Below, one piece after another: positions 28,413-37,148 of a DNA stretch of 64,000 bases. The stretch comes from Jezberella montanilacus (GTDB taxonomy: Bacteria > Pseudomonadota > Gammaproteobacteria > Burkholderiales > Burkholderiaceae_B), in assembly GCF_003003055.1 (NCBI RefSeq), contig NZ_PVTV01000011.1, positions 62,001-126,000 on the forward strand, read 5' to 3'. Under the pieces are notes generated by a model. That model did not search any database, had not been told where the DNA came from, and saw only the letters and a program-made list of their open reading frames with translations. Position numbers and translations under genes: made by a program. The number at the start of each line of letters is the position of its first letter. Position 1 is the first letter of the stretch.

Positions 28413-28799
28413 TTAGATGACAATCACCGCTTCGATTTCAAACTGTGCGCCTTTAGGCAAACTAGCAACGCCGACCGTTGAACGAGCTGGATAGGGCTGT
28501 GGCAGAGAGTCAGCCATGATCCCGTTGGCAATGCTGAACTGACCGAGATCGGTCAAAAACAAATTCAGTTTGACAATGCTAGCAAGCGATCCGCCTGCGG
28601 CTTCGATCACTGCAGCCATGTTGGCAAAGCTCTGCTTGACCTGATCTTCGAAACGATCAGAAATCATTTCACCTGTTGCTGGCACCAAGCCAATTTGGCC
28701 TGACAAATACACAGTCTTACCCGCTGGAGCAACGATCGCTTGCGAGTACGGGCCAACTGCTGCTGGTGCTGAGGCGGTGTGAACAACCGTTTTAGTCAT
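28413..28799 (-). CDS. ridA: RidA family reactive-intermediate deaminase
   Basis: RidA hydrolyses reactive enamine/imine intermediates such as 2-aminoacrylate. The 128-residue protein is a canonical YjgF/YER057c member: AVGPYSQAIVAPAGKTVYLSGQIGL, KLNLFLTDLGQF, and the C-terminal PYPARSTVGVASLPKGAQFEIEAV, which includes the conserved Arg and Glu of the active site. An AAGGA-type Shine-Dalgarno precedes the ATG. A strong intrinsic terminator separates it from ntrC upstream. Confidence 0.95.
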   Translation of the reverse strand: MTKTVVHTASAPAAVGPYSQAIVAPAGKTVYLSGQIGLVPATGEMISDRFEDQVKQSFANMAAVIEAAGGSLASIVKLNLFLTDLGQFSIANGIMADSLPQPYPARSTVGVASLPKGAQFEIEAVIVI

Positions 28800-28812
28800 G
28801 GCATATCCTTGT

Positions 28813-28856
28813 GTTAAAAAAATGACTATTGAATTTTACCTTTCAATAGCCATTTT
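28813..28856 (-). terminator. Intrinsic terminator after ntrC
   Basis: The arms 28819-28833 and 28842-28856 pair over 15 bp with one G-T wobble and an 8-base loop. On the minus strand the stem runs into a tract of seven T residues. It sits 16 bases after the ntrC stop and ends about 20 bases before the ridA start codon, so it should close the glnA-ntrBC unit. On the plus strand the stem also ends in TTTT, but no gene points that way. Confidence 0.85.
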
Positions 28857-28872
28857 TAAAAACACAAAATAA

Positions 28873-30339
28873 TTATGCCCCGCTTTCAGTTGCGTCATCT
28901 ACGGGATCAAGGCCCAGCTCCCTGAGCTTGCGGGTGATCGTGTTACGCCCCATACCCAAGCGCGACGCCGCTTCAACGCGGCGACCGCGACAGACCTCTA
29001 GTGAAGATTGCAGTAGCGTGCGCTCAAACTGATCCGTCAACGTGGACCAGATATCTCCCTCTGAGCGCGACAAACGCTCGGTCGCATCAATTGCCAGTAA
29101 TTCCTGCCAAGTCATTGGACTGGCAGCTACCGCAACGGTGGGGCTCAGTTGATTGACAGGCAAACCGGCTGCACGGATTTCTGGTGGCAAATCTTCAGAT
29201 TCAATCGTCTGGCCCGGGGCCATGACTGTTAACCAGTGGCAAAAATTCTCAAGCTGACGGACATTGCCCGGATAATCAAAGCTATACAGTGCTTTCAACG
29301 CTGCATCAGACAAACGTTTCGGAGCAACGCCTAGCGCTCTTGCGCTGACACCGAGAAAATGTTTGGCTAATTCTGGAATATCTTCAATGCGTTCACGCAG
29401 AGGTGGCAAACGCAATCTAATCACATTTAACCGATGAAACAAATCCTCACGGAACCTGCCTTGCAGCACACGCTCTTCTAGCGGTTGGTGGGTCGCCGCA
29501 ACAATCCTCACGTCAACCTTAACAGGCTGTGCCCCACCGACTCGGTAAAACGTTCCGTCTGACAACACTCGCAACAAACGTGTCTGCAACTCAAAGGGCA
29601 TATCCCCAATCTCGTCCAGAAACAACGTACCGCCAGCAGCCTCTTCAAATCGCCCTCGCCTCAGCGTATTCGCTCCAGTGAATGCGCCCCGCTCGTGGCC
29701 GAACAGCTCTGCTTCGAGCAGGTCGCGCGGGATAGCAGCCGTATTAATAGCAACGAACGGGCCTTTGGATCGAGCACCATGATTATGCAAAGCACGTGCG
29801 ACCAGCTCTTTACCCGTGCCCGACTCTCCCGTGATTAACACTGTCACATTAGATTGGGCGAGTCTTCCAATGGCGCGAAATACTTCTTGCATCGAGACCG
29901 ACGCGGATTGAGTTAGCATGCCCTTGTCGCTGACTTGACCGGACTCAACCACCTCTTGCGCGTCATCTGCCTGCTCTCTGCCCTCATTTACTGCACGACT
30001 GATGAGATTGACTGCATCGTTAATATCGAATGGCTTCGCCAGATAGTCAAATGCCCCCCCCTGAAAAGCAGCAACGGTGCTGTTTAAATCGCTAAAGGCC
30101 GTCATGATGATGACAGGTAGAGAGGGATACTTCTCTTTGATTTCCTTTAACAGCGTTAAGCCATCCATCCCTGGCATCCTGATGTCAGAGATCAGCGCCG
30201 CAGGCGTCTCTTCTTTAAGGGCATAGGACACGTCCTTGGCATTAGAAAAGCTGCGCGTCACGATACTTACTCTAGCAAGTGCTTTTTCAAGAACCCAACG
30301 AATCCCTTGATCATCATCAACTATCCAAACTGGCTTCAT
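28873..30339 (-). CDS. ntrC: Nitrogen regulation response regulator NtrC
   Basis: NtrC (GlnG) activates sigma-54 promoters when nitrogen is low. The 488-residue protein has the full three-domain layout: receiver with phosphorylatable Asp52 in [10 protein letters not shown], the AAA+ domain with Walker A GESGTGKE and the sigma-54 contact loop GAFTGA, and a C-terminal Fis-type helix-turn-helix ending in [21 protein letters not shown]. It lies 3 bases after ntrB. A perfect sigma-54 promoter and a candidate NtrC site occur in front of glnA, consistent with autogenous control. Confidence 0.96.
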   Translation of the reverse strand: MKPVWIVDDDQGIRWVLEKALARVSIVTRSFSNAKDVSYALKEETPAALISDIRMPGMDGLTLLKEIKEKYPSLPVIIMTAFSDLNSTVAAFQGGAFDYLAKPFDINDAVNLISRAVNEGREQADDAQEVVESGQVSDKGMLTQSASVSMQEVFRAIGRLAQSNVTVLITGESGTGKELVARALHNHGARSKGPFVAINTAAIPRDLLEAELFGHERGAFTGANTLRRGRFEEAAGGTLFLDEIGDMPFELQTRLLRVLSDGTFYRVGGAQPVKVDVRIVAATHQPLEERVLQGRFREDLFHRLNVIRLRLPPLRERIEDIPELAKHFLGVSARALGVAPKRLSDAALKALYSFDYPGNVRQLENFCHWLTVMAPGQTIESEDLPPEIRAAGLPVNQLSPTVAVAASPMTWQELLAIDATERLSRSEGDIWSTLTDQFERTLLQSSLEVCRGRRVEAASRLGMGRNTITRKLRELGLDPVDDATESGA

Positions 30340-30342
30340 AAA

Positions 30343-31392
30343 TCAAGGCTCCAAGGGTAATAACAATCGAAACTCGGTATGTCCGGGTCTAGAGTCAAAT
30401 TCAATCACACCACCGTGTTGTTGCATAAAGTCTTGAGCAAGACTTAGGCCAAGTCCCGTTCCACCTTCTCGTCCAGTCACAAGTGGATGAAAAATACGAT
30501 CTTGCAACTCGGCTGGAACACCCGGTCCATTGTCAATCACTGTCACGACGACGGCCAGCCGATGCTGTTTATGACGCAGCAACACCTGCCTGGCAATGCG
30601 GGTACGGATGGTGATGTGTGGTGAGCCCATTGCTGCAGTTTGCGTCAGCATCTGCGCTGCGTTTCTGACAACATTAAGTAAAGCCTGCATCAGCCGAGCG
30701 GGGTCTGCCTTGAGCTCTGGCATCGATGCGTCGTAATCTCGCTGCAACGCAATTTCTCTGAATTCAGCACGAACCAGCGCACAAACTCGTTCGCAAATCT
30801 CGTGGATATTAATACTCTGCCATTGGACAGGCATGCGTTGTGGCGCAGCGAGCCGGTCAACTAAGGCTTGCAAGCGATCGGCTTCAGAGATGATCACGCG
30901 TGTGTACTCGGTCAGAGCGGGATCAGGTAGTTCAGCTTCCAGCAACTGAGCAGCACCGCGCAAGCCTCCGAGCGGATTCTTCACCTCATGGGCCAGGTTT
31001 CTTAGCAACTCATGCTGAGTCTCGATCTCATCACCCAACCGCATGGATCGATCTACTAACAGCCTCTGCTCGACGTCCCGGATCTCAATCAATGCGGCCC
31101 AAGGTTGATTAACCAAGGCCAGTGAAGTGACTGCAACTTCGATCGTGTCAGAGCCACGCCTGACTGAAGCGAATTGACGACAATCAGGAACGAGGCCTGC
31201 ACAGGCCTGACTGATGGTGTGTTCAAGAGCACTGTCTTGATCAAATAGAAAAAAAGCAGGTTGCCCGATGATGTGTCGGCGCGACCGTCCGAACATATCT
31301 TCGGAGGCGGAATTCGCTTCAACCACTTCTCCTGCCTCGTTAAGAAGCAGAACAGTGGTAGCGAGAAGTTCGAAAGCTTGTACGGAAATCAT
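30343..31392 (-). CDS. ntrB: Nitrogen regulation sensor kinase NtrB
   Basis: NtrB (GlnL) phosphorylates NtrC and is switched by PII. The 349-residue cytoplasmic kinase has a PAS domain at about residues 8-100, the dimerisation helix with His135 in NLAHEVKNPLGGLRG, and the ATPase boxes NVVRNAAQML, VIDNGPGVPAE and GREGGTGLGLSLAQDFMQQHGG. No transmembrane segment is seen. The start has no visible Shine-Dalgarno and lies 4 bases past a strong hairpin, so its translation may depend on opening that structure. Confidence 0.95.
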   Translation of the reverse strand: MISVQAFELLATTVLLLNEAGEVVEANSASEDMFGRSRRHIIGQPAFFLFDQDSALEHTISQACAGLVPDCRQFASVRRGSDTIEVAVTSLALVNQPWAALIEIRDVEQRLLVDRSMRLGDEIETQHELLRNLAHEVKNPLGGLRGAAQLLEAELPDPALTEYTRVIISEADRLQALVDRLAAPQRMPVQWQSINIHEICERVCALVRAEFREIALQRDYDASMPELKADPARLMQALLNVVRNAAQMLTQTAAMGSPHITIRTRIARQVLLRHKQHRLAVVVTVIDNGPGVPAELQDRIFHPLVTGREGGTGLGLSLAQDFMQQHGGVIEFDSRPGHTEFRLLLPLEP

Positions 31393-31396
31393 GGGA

Positions 31397-31416
31397 GTCG
31401 GGCCGGGCGGCCCGAC
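31397..31416 (-). promoter_or_regulatory. Hairpin covering the ntrB ribosome-binding region
   Basis: The arms GTCGGGCC and GGCCCGAC pair perfectly over 8 bp with a 4-base loop. On the minus strand the structure starts about 25 bases after the glnA stop and ends 4 bases before the ntrB ATG. No T-tract follows it in that direction, so it looks more like a translational block or mRNA processing barrier than a terminator. On the plus strand TTTTT follows a few bases later. Confidence 0.6.
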
Positions 31417-31441
31417 CCCAAGTTTTTGTCAGCTACTCAAA

Positions 31442-32854
31442 TTACAAGCTGTAATACATATCGAATTCCGCTGGATGCGTTGTGACACGCATACGCTGGA
31501 CTTCCTGCATTTTGAGCTCAACATATGCATCCAGCATCGAATCGCTGAATACACCGCCACGAGTCAAGAACTCACGATCCTTGTTCAACTCTTCAAGTGC
31601 TTGCTCGAGTGAGCTGCAAACCGTTGGGATCTTTGCGTCCTCTTCTGGGGGCAAGTCATACAGATTTTTGTCAGCTGGATCGCCAGGGTGGATCTTGTTC
31701 TGCACACCATCCAGACCTGCCATCATCAGCGCTGAGAAGGCCAAATAGGGGTTAGCCAGTGGATCTGGGAAACGAGTTTCGATGCGACGTGCCTTAGGAT
31801 TCGGCACATTAGGAATACGGATCGAAGCTGAACGGTTGCGGAACGAGTAGGCCAGTTTCACTGGAGCCTCAAAGTGAGGAACCAGACGCTTATAGGAATT
31901 CGTACCTGGGTTGGTGATTGCATTCAAAGCACGAGCATGTTTGATAATGCCGCCGATGTAGTACAGGGCAAAATCTGAGAGGCCAGCGTACTTGTCGCCA
32001 GCGAACAGGTTTTGACCGTCTTTCCAGATGGACTGGTGAACGTGCATACCCGAACCGTTGTCACCGACGATTGGCTTAGGCATGAAAGTTGCAGTTTTGC
32101 CGTAAGCGTGGGCAACGTTATGAACAACATATTTCAGGGTTTGGTTCCAGTCGGCACGTTTAACCAGCGTGTTGAACTTGGTACCGATTTCCATCTGACC
32201 CGCGCCAGCAACTTCGTGGTGATGAACTTCGACAGGAATGCCAAGTTCTTCGAGAACCATGGACATTTCAGAACGCATATCCTGGAACGAATCAACAGGA
32301 GGAACCGGAAAGTAACCGCCTTTGACTCGGGGACGATGCGCCAAGTTACCGCCTTCGTACTCAATCCCAGTTGACCATGCAGCTTCTTCAGATTTGATTT
32401 TGACAAAACAACCAGACATATTCACGTCCCAGGTCACGCCGTCAAACACGAAAAACTCTGGTTCTGGGCCGAAATAAGCCGTATCACCCAAACCGCTGGC
32501 TTTTAAATAAGCCTCAGCGCGCTTAGCCAAAGAGCGTGGATCACGGTCATAACCCTTACCATCCGAAGGCTCAATCACATCGCATGTCAGAATAATGGTT
32601 GACTCTTCACGAAAAGGATCCAGCTTCGCACTGTCCATGTCGGGCATGAGCATCATGTCTGAAGCCTCAATGCCTTTCCAGCCCATAATTGAGGAACCGT
32701 CAAATGCCTGACCTTCGCTCAGTTTTCCTTCGTCGATCTGGCTGACTGGGACAGAAATGTGCTGTTCTTTGCCAAGGGTGTCCGTAAAACGGAAGTCAAC
32801 AAACTTGACCTCGTTTTCGGCAATCATTTTCATAACGTCTTGGGGGGTGCTCAT
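31442..32854 (-). CDS. glnA: Type I glutamine synthetase
   Basis: GlnA condenses ammonia and glutamate with ATP. The 470-residue protein is a GSI-beta type dodecamer subunit. It carries [22 protein letters not shown] near residues 52-73, the ATP-site motif [16 protein letters not shown], and the adenylation motif NLYDLPPEE with Tyr near position 399, so it is probably controlled by GlnE as well as by PII and NtrC. A sigma-54 promoter lies about 90 bases upstream. ntrB and ntrC follow on the same strand. Confidence 0.98.
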   Translation of the reverse strand: MSTPQDVMKMIAENEVKFVDFRFTDTLGKEQHISVPVSQIDEGKLSEGQAFDGSSIMGWKGIEASDMMLMPDMDSAKLDPFREESTIILTCDVIEPSDGKGYDRDPRSLAKRAEAYLKASGLGDTAYFGPEPEFFVFDGVTWDVNMSGCFVKIKSEEAAWSTGIEYEGGNLAHRPRVKGGYFPVPPVDSFQDMRSEMSMVLEELGIPVEVHHHEVAGAGQMEIGTKFNTLVKRADWNQTLKYVVHNVAHAYGKTATFMPKPIVGDNGSGMHVHQSIWKDGQNLFAGDKYAGLSDFALYYIGGIIKHARALNAITNPGTNSYKRLVPHFEAPVKLAYSFRNRSASIRIPNVPNPKARRIETRFPDPLANPYLAFSALMMAGLDGVQNKIHPGDPADKNLYDLPPEEDAKIPTVCSSLEQALEELNKDREFLTRGGVFSDSMLDAYVELKMQEVQRMRVTTHPAEFDMYYSL

Positions 32855-32943
32855 GGTTGAGTGAACTCCGGAGTTAAAGAGATTTAAGTAATTGTCAGCT
32901 ATCCAAAGCTGCCATGGATTTGGACATCTTCAGTTGAATATCA

Positions 32944-32959
32944 AGCAAATTTTGTGCCA
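32944..32959 (-). promoter_or_regulatory. Sigma-54 promoter of glnA
   Basis: On the minus strand the sequence TGGCACAAAATTTGCT matches the -24/-12 consensus (TGGCAC, five bases, TTGCT) exactly. It lies about 90 bases upstream of the glnA ATG. It fits NtrC-dependent transcription of glnA and probably ntrBC. Confidence 0.9.
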
Positions 32960-32999
32960 GATCCCCCAACCTAGTCTGCCCCAATAGTGGACAACATCA

Positions 33000-33016
33000 A
33001 GCAACATTTTAGTGCA
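33000..33016 (-). promoter_or_regulatory. Candidate NtrC-binding site upstream of glnA
   Basis: On the minus strand TGCACTAAAATGTTGCT keeps the GCAC and (T/G)TGC half-sites with seven bases between, close to the NtrC consensus TGCAC-N7-GTGCA. It is centred about 55 bases upstream of the -24 element, a spacing suited to an enhancer site. The right half-site has one mismatch. Confidence 0.55.
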
Positions 33017-33030
33017 CAGAAAATATTTTT

Positions 33031-33047
33031 CGCCCCATAAAAGGGCG
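33031..33047 (-). terminator. Weak hairpin after hemW
   Basis: The arms CGCCC (33043-33047 on the minus strand) and GGGCG (33031-33035) form a 5-6 bp stem starting 2 bases after the hemW stop. The following bases are AAAAATATTTTC, so the U-tract is displaced. It may end rdgB-hemW transcription only partly. Confidence 0.35.
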
Positions 33048-33048
33048 T

Positions 33049-34290
33049 TTACAAAAATAAAGATTGAAGATCATTCAAAAATCGCCAACCAAGTGGTGTT
33101 GCCTGCAAACGACCCGGGTTTAAACTCAATAAACCTTTGTCCATTGCGTGCAACAATTTACCGCGAATGCTATCCAAATGCTGTCCGGTACGCTCAGTGT
33201 ACAGCGCGACATCAACACCCTCTCTGAGTCGTAAAGCATTTAGCATAAATTCAAACGGAAGCTCTTCCGGACTGAGTTTTCGATGTTCAGCCAAGTGACT
33301 GTTGTCTCGCAGCTTAGCCTGCTTAATCCACGATTCTGGTTGTCGCAACTTGGCGAAACGTTCGATCCGGTCAGCAAAGGATAATTTGCCATGCGCACCC
33401 GGACCGATGCCAAGGTAATCGCCAAACTCCCAATAATTGACGTTATGACGAGCCAGAGCACCTGTTTTAGCAAAGGCGGATACTTCATAGCGTCCGAGTC
33501 CCGCATCGCTCGCTAGCTGCTCCAGCGTAAGCTCCATATCGATCACTATGTCGTCGTCTGGCGTGATCGGCGGGTATTTGGCAAAGACGGTATTTGGCTC
33601 TATTGTTAACTGGTACATCGACAAATGCTCTGTGCCGAAAGCCAAAGCCTGACGCGCATCATCTGCCGCTTCAGTGATGGTCTGACCCGGCAAGCCAAAC
33701 ATCAAATCCAGGTTTACTCGCTTGAAGTTTTTTAAGGCTAACTCAATGGCGTGATTGGCCTCACTAGCATCGTGTACTCGGCCCAAGCTTTTCAAATGCT
33801 TGTCATGAAACGACTGAATTCCCAAGGACACGCGATTGATTCCGCTTGCCGCGTAACTTTTAAAACGATTCGCTTCAACTGCCCCGGGATTGGCTTCAAG
33901 CGTAATCTCGGCATCAGGCCACAAGCTGAGATAGCTGCGAACCATCGCTAACAAACGATCAATCGCCTCGCCTGAAAGCAGGCTCGGCGTCCCCCCGCCA
34001 ATAAAGATAGTATGGATCTGCCGTCCCCAAATCAGCGGCAAAGTCTGCTCAAGATCCGCGGCAAGCGCTTCGAGATAATCGGCCTCAGGAATCTCGCCTA
34101 TTTGTTGATGCGAGTTGAAATCACAATAGGGGCACTTGCGCACGCACCACGGGACGTGAATATAGAGCGACAGAGGCGGCAAAGCGTCAAGCAAAGCGCC
34201 TCGCTTGGGTCTGTCCTCAAACGGTCGTCGCCTGGGGGATTCTTGTGCAATTGGGATAATGCGCAACGCCGGCCTCTCGGTTGTGCTCAT
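33049..34290 (-). CDS. hemW: HemW (radical SAM heme chaperone-like protein)
   Basis: HemW, once called oxygen-independent coproporphyrinogen oxidase, is a radical-SAM protein thought to deliver heme. The 413-residue product starts its conserved region at SLYIHVPWCVRKCPYCDFNSHQ, with the CxxxCxxC iron-sulfur motif, and has IFIGGGTPSLLS and the HemN-like C-terminal domain. The extra Cys and Arg typical of true HemN N-termini are missing, which supports HemW. I chose the ATG at 34290; a TTG at 34302 would overlap rdgB by 4 bases. Confidence 0.92.
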   Translation of the reverse strand: MSTTERPALRIIPIAQESPRRRPFEDRPKRGALLDALPPLSLYIHVPWCVRKCPYCDFNSHQQIGEIPEADYLEALAADLEQTLPLIWGRQIHTIFIGGGTPSLLSGEAIDRLLAMVRSYLSLWPDAEITLEANPGAVEANRFKSYAASGINRVSLGIQSFHDKHLKSLGRVHDASEANHAIELALKNFKRVNLDLMFGLPGQTITEAADDARQALAFGTEHLSMYQLTIEPNTVFAKYPPITPDDDIVIDMELTLEQLASDAGLGRYEVSAFAKTGALARHNVNYWEFGDYLGIGPGAHGKLSFADRIERFAKLRQPESWIKQAKLRDNSHLAEHRKLSPEELPFEFMLNALRLREGVDVALYTERTGQHLDSIRGKLLHAMDKGLLSLNPGRLQATPLGWRFLNDLQSLFL

Positions 34291-34298
34291 GCGATCAA

Positions 34299-34934
34299 TC
34301 AACTGAACTCAGGTGACGACAACTTGCGGATCAGCTCCCGGAAGGCTTGTCCGCGGTGACTGAGATGATTCTTTAAGTCTGGCGGCAATTGCGCGACAGT
34401 CATTTGTTGCTCAGCCAACCAGAAATGCGGGTCGTATCCAAAACCATGCTCGCCTTGCGGTTGCTCAACAATTAAACCCGACCAATTCGCTTCTGCTATT
34501 AAAGGCTGCGGATCGTCTGCATGCCGAACTAGCACCAACACTGCTACATAATGGGCACTACGATCGACCAATCCGTCGGCCTGAGCAAGTAACGACAAAG
34601 CTGAAATGACTTTTTGATTATTTTGCTGGTCTGAACGGTTGCCGTGCTCATCCTCTGCATAGCGAGCGGAATGGACCCCTGGTTCACCGTTTAATGCATG
34701 GACACAAATCCCTGAATCATCCGCCAAGGCAGGCAGGCCGGAAGCGCTGCTAGCATGCCGAGCTTTAGCCAAAGCATTTTCAACAAAGGTCGGGTATGGC
34801 TCGGCAGCCTCGCTGATTCCCAGTTGGCTCTGCGGAATAAGTTCAATCCCTAAAGGTTCGAATAAGCTTGAAAATTCTTTCAGTTTGCCCGCGTTATTGG
34901 ATGCAAGGACGATTTTTTTTAGCTTAACCATCAT
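34299..34934 (-). CDS. rdgB: Non-canonical purine NTP pyrophosphatase
   Basis: RdgB hydrolyses XTP, ITP and dITP to keep damaged purines out of nucleic acids. The 211-residue protein has the HAM1 start [16 protein letters not shown], the metal and base-site region [26 protein letters not shown]-like segment, and the C-terminal motif [22 protein letters not shown] followed by [14 protein letters not shown]. Two adjacent ATG codons (34934 and 34931) are possible starts. It is followed directly by hemW, an arrangement usual in betaproteobacteria. Confidence 0.95.
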   Translation of the reverse strand: [211 protein letters not shown]

Positions 34935-34943
34935 GGTTCATCA

Positions 34944-35846
34944 TCAATTTGTTTTCGCGTCTTCAATCAACATGGTCACAAAATCCCGGGTAAAACCAGG
35001 AAGCTCTTTCATGTTGCGCACACAGACATGCAGGTTTCTGAGCGCCCATTCATCCGACAACTGAACAATTTGGATATTCAGATTTTTAACGTAACGACGG
35101 GCCACGCGATCTGGCACAACCCCGATTCCGACACCCGCTTCAATCATGCGACAAACCGTCTCAAAATTACTGACTTCAACCCTAAATCGAAATAAATGAC
35201 CTAGCCTGTCGGCGTTTTGAATAAGAAAAGCGTGGATGGCACTCCATTCGGATAAGCCTACGTAGTCGTAGCTGAGCGTGTCAGCAAAGGCCACGCTATT
35301 AGGTCCGGCCAAAGGATGGGCTGTCGGGGTAACAAGAACCAGCTTGTCTTCACGATAGGGAATGAATTCCAGCTCAAAGCCGGCAGGTTGACCGGCGACA
35401 AGGCCAATATCGGCGGCGCCTTCAGCCACGGCTTTAACGATCATGTAACTCAGTCGCTCACGCAACTCAACTGTTACGTCGGGGTGAGCGGCCAAATACC
35501 GGCTCAAGACAGCTGGCATCGATTCAGTCATCGCCGTGGTGTTGGCCAGCATGCGGATTTGGCCTTTAATACCGCGCGAGTACTCGTGAATATCACCTCT
35601 AAGATGCTCGATCTGTCTTAGCACCAGTTTAGCGTGGCGCAAAAATGCTTCGCCCGAGGGGGTGAGCGTGACCCCTTGACTGTTGCGGTGAAAGAGCCGG
35701 GTACCAAAGTGTTCTTCAAGATTTTTGACTCGATTGCTTGCAGCTGGCAGAGACAAATGGGATTTTTCAGCGCCACGAGTCAAGCTACTTGCATCCCCAA
35801 TGTTGACGATAAGCTGGAGGTCGGTCAGATCGAAATGATTAGCCAT
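34944..35846 (-). CDS. LysR-family transcriptional regulator
   Basis: This 300-residue regulator has the LysR N-terminal helix-turn-helix (LTDLQLIVNIGDASSLTRGAEKSHLSLPAASNRVKNLEEHFG) and a C-terminal effector domain. It is divergent from an acyl-CoA dehydrogenase gene, with a 113-base AT-rich gap, so the usual inference is that it controls that operon and itself. No specific T-N11-A operator can be assigned with confidence in the gap. The inducer is unknown. Confidence 0.85.
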   Translation of the reverse strand: MANHFDLTDLQLIVNIGDASSLTRGAEKSHLSLPAASNRVKNLEEHFGTRLFHRNSQGVTLTPSGEAFLRHAKLVLRQIEHLRGDIHEYSRGIKGQIRMLANTTAMTESMPAVLSRYLAAHPDVTVELRERLSYMIVKAVAEGAADIGLVAGQPAGFELEFIPYREDKLVLVTPTAHPLAGPNSVAFADTLSYDYVGLSEWSAIHAFLIQNADRLGHLFRFRVEVSNFETVCRMIEAGVGIGVVPDRVARRYVKNLNIQIVQLSDEWALRNLHVCVRNMKELPGFTRDFVTMLIEDAKTN

Positions 35847-35959
35847 GAATATAAATTGTTTCTTTGTTAACTGAAAACCCGGGGTTAATTAATCGTCAAT
35901 TGGCAACTGCTGGCTGATCAGGCACATTACACACATCGAAAACCCCATCATAAGCGACC

Positions 35960-37120
35960 ATGAGTTCTCACGCAGAGCAGTTCACCGAAATCCGCGACGC
36001 CATTCGGGATTTGTGCAAACAGTTTCCCGACGAATACTTCCGCAAAATCGACGAGGCACGGGTTTATCCAGAAGCCTTTGTTAACGCCCTGACTGAGGCG
36101 GGCTGGATGGCTGCGCTAATCCCCCAGGAATATGGCGGTTCGGGTTTGAGCCTGACAGAAGCATCAGTCATCATGGAAGAAATCAATCGTTGTGGTGGCA
36201 ATTCTGGCGCTTGCCACGGCCAGATGTACAACATGGGCACCCTGTTGCGTCACGGTTCAAAAGAGCAAAAAGATCTCTATCTGCCTAAAATCGCGTCAGG
36301 CGAGCTGCGTTTGCAATCGATGGGAGTGACTGAGCCCACCACAGGCACGGATACCACCAAAATTAAAACAACTGCGGTTAAAAACGGCGATCGCTATGTC
36401 ATCAACGGTCAAAAGGTTTGGATTTCGCGAATTCAGCATTCAGATTTGATGATTTTGTTAGCTAGAACTACACCTTTGGACCAAGTCACCAAAAAATCGG
36501 AAGGCATGTCGATTTTTATCGTCAATCTGCATGATGCAATCGGTCACGGCCTGACGGTGAAACCGATCTTGAACATGGTTAATCATGAAACCAATGAATT
36601 GTTCTTTGATAATCTGGAAATCCCTGCTGAAAATTTGATCGGTGAGGAAGGCAAAGGCTTTAAGTACATCCTTGATGGTCTGAACGCTGAACGTGCGCTG
36701 ATCGCTGCCGAGTGTATCGGTGACGGCTACTGGTTTATCGATCGGGTATCCCAGTACGTCAAGGACCGTATCGTCTTTGGTCGTCCCATTGGTCAGAACC
36801 AGGGAGTGCAATTTCCCATTGCGCGTGCTCACATCAACGTTGAAGCCGCTAGCTTGATGCGTTACGAAGCCTGCCGCTTATTTGATGCGAAGCTACCTTG
36901 CGGCACTGAAGCCAATATGGCGAAATTGCTCGCCGCAGATGCCTCATGGGAAGCCGCCAATGCTTGCCTGCAGTTTCACGGCGGCTTCGGTTTTGCCTGC
37001 GAATATGACGTCGAACGCAAATTTCGTGAGACACGCCTCTATCAAGTGGCTCCTATTTCCACTAACCTCATTTTGTCTTACGTGGCTGAACACGTTCTCG
37101 GTTTGCCACGTTCGTTCTAA
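35960..37120 (+). CDS. Acyl-CoA dehydrogenase family protein
   Basis: This 386-residue flavoprotein has the family's N-terminal helical domain, the middle beta domain with MGVTEPTTGTDTTKIKTTA and WISRIQHSD, and the C-terminal helical domain with ERALIAAECIGDGYWFI and CLQFHGGFGFACEYDVERKFRETRLYQVAPIST. The C-terminal catalytic Glu of most members (YEGT) is replaced by YQVA. A Glu at residue 244 in NAERALIA is in the position used as base by isovaleryl- and long-chain-type enzymes, so activity is plausible. The substrate is unknown. It is followed by an MmgE/PrpD gene after 28 bases. Confidence 0.85.
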   Translation: MSSHAEQFTEIRDAIRDLCKQFPDEYFRKIDEARVYPEAFVNALTEAGWMAALIPQEYGGSGLSLTEASVIMEEINRCGGNSGACHGQMYNMGTLLRHGSKEQKDLYLPKIASGELRLQSMGVTEPTTGTDTTKIKTTAVKNGDRYVINGQKVWISRIQHSDLMILLARTTPLDQVTKKSEGMSIFIVNLHDAIGHGLTVKPILNMVNHETNELFFDNLEIPAENLIGEEGKGFKYILDGLNAERALIAAECIGDGYWFIDRVSQYVKDRIVFGRPIGQNQGVQFPIARAHINVEAASLMRYEACRLFDAKLPCGTEANMAKLLAADASWEAANACLQFHGGFGFACEYDVERKFRETRLYQVAPISTNLILSYVAEHVLGLPRSF

Positions 37121-37148
37121 TCATTTTGCTCGTTTGTAAAGGATTGTC

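Noticed and set aside
33031-33060. Strong terminator between hemW and glnA
   Set aside because: The stem is short and not followed directly by U residues, so it is recorded only as a weak hairpin.
35847-35959. LysR operator in the gap before the acyl-CoA dehydrogenase
   Set aside because: Short inverted TTAAC/GTTAA elements are present, but the region is AT-rich and no clear T-N11-A site stands out.
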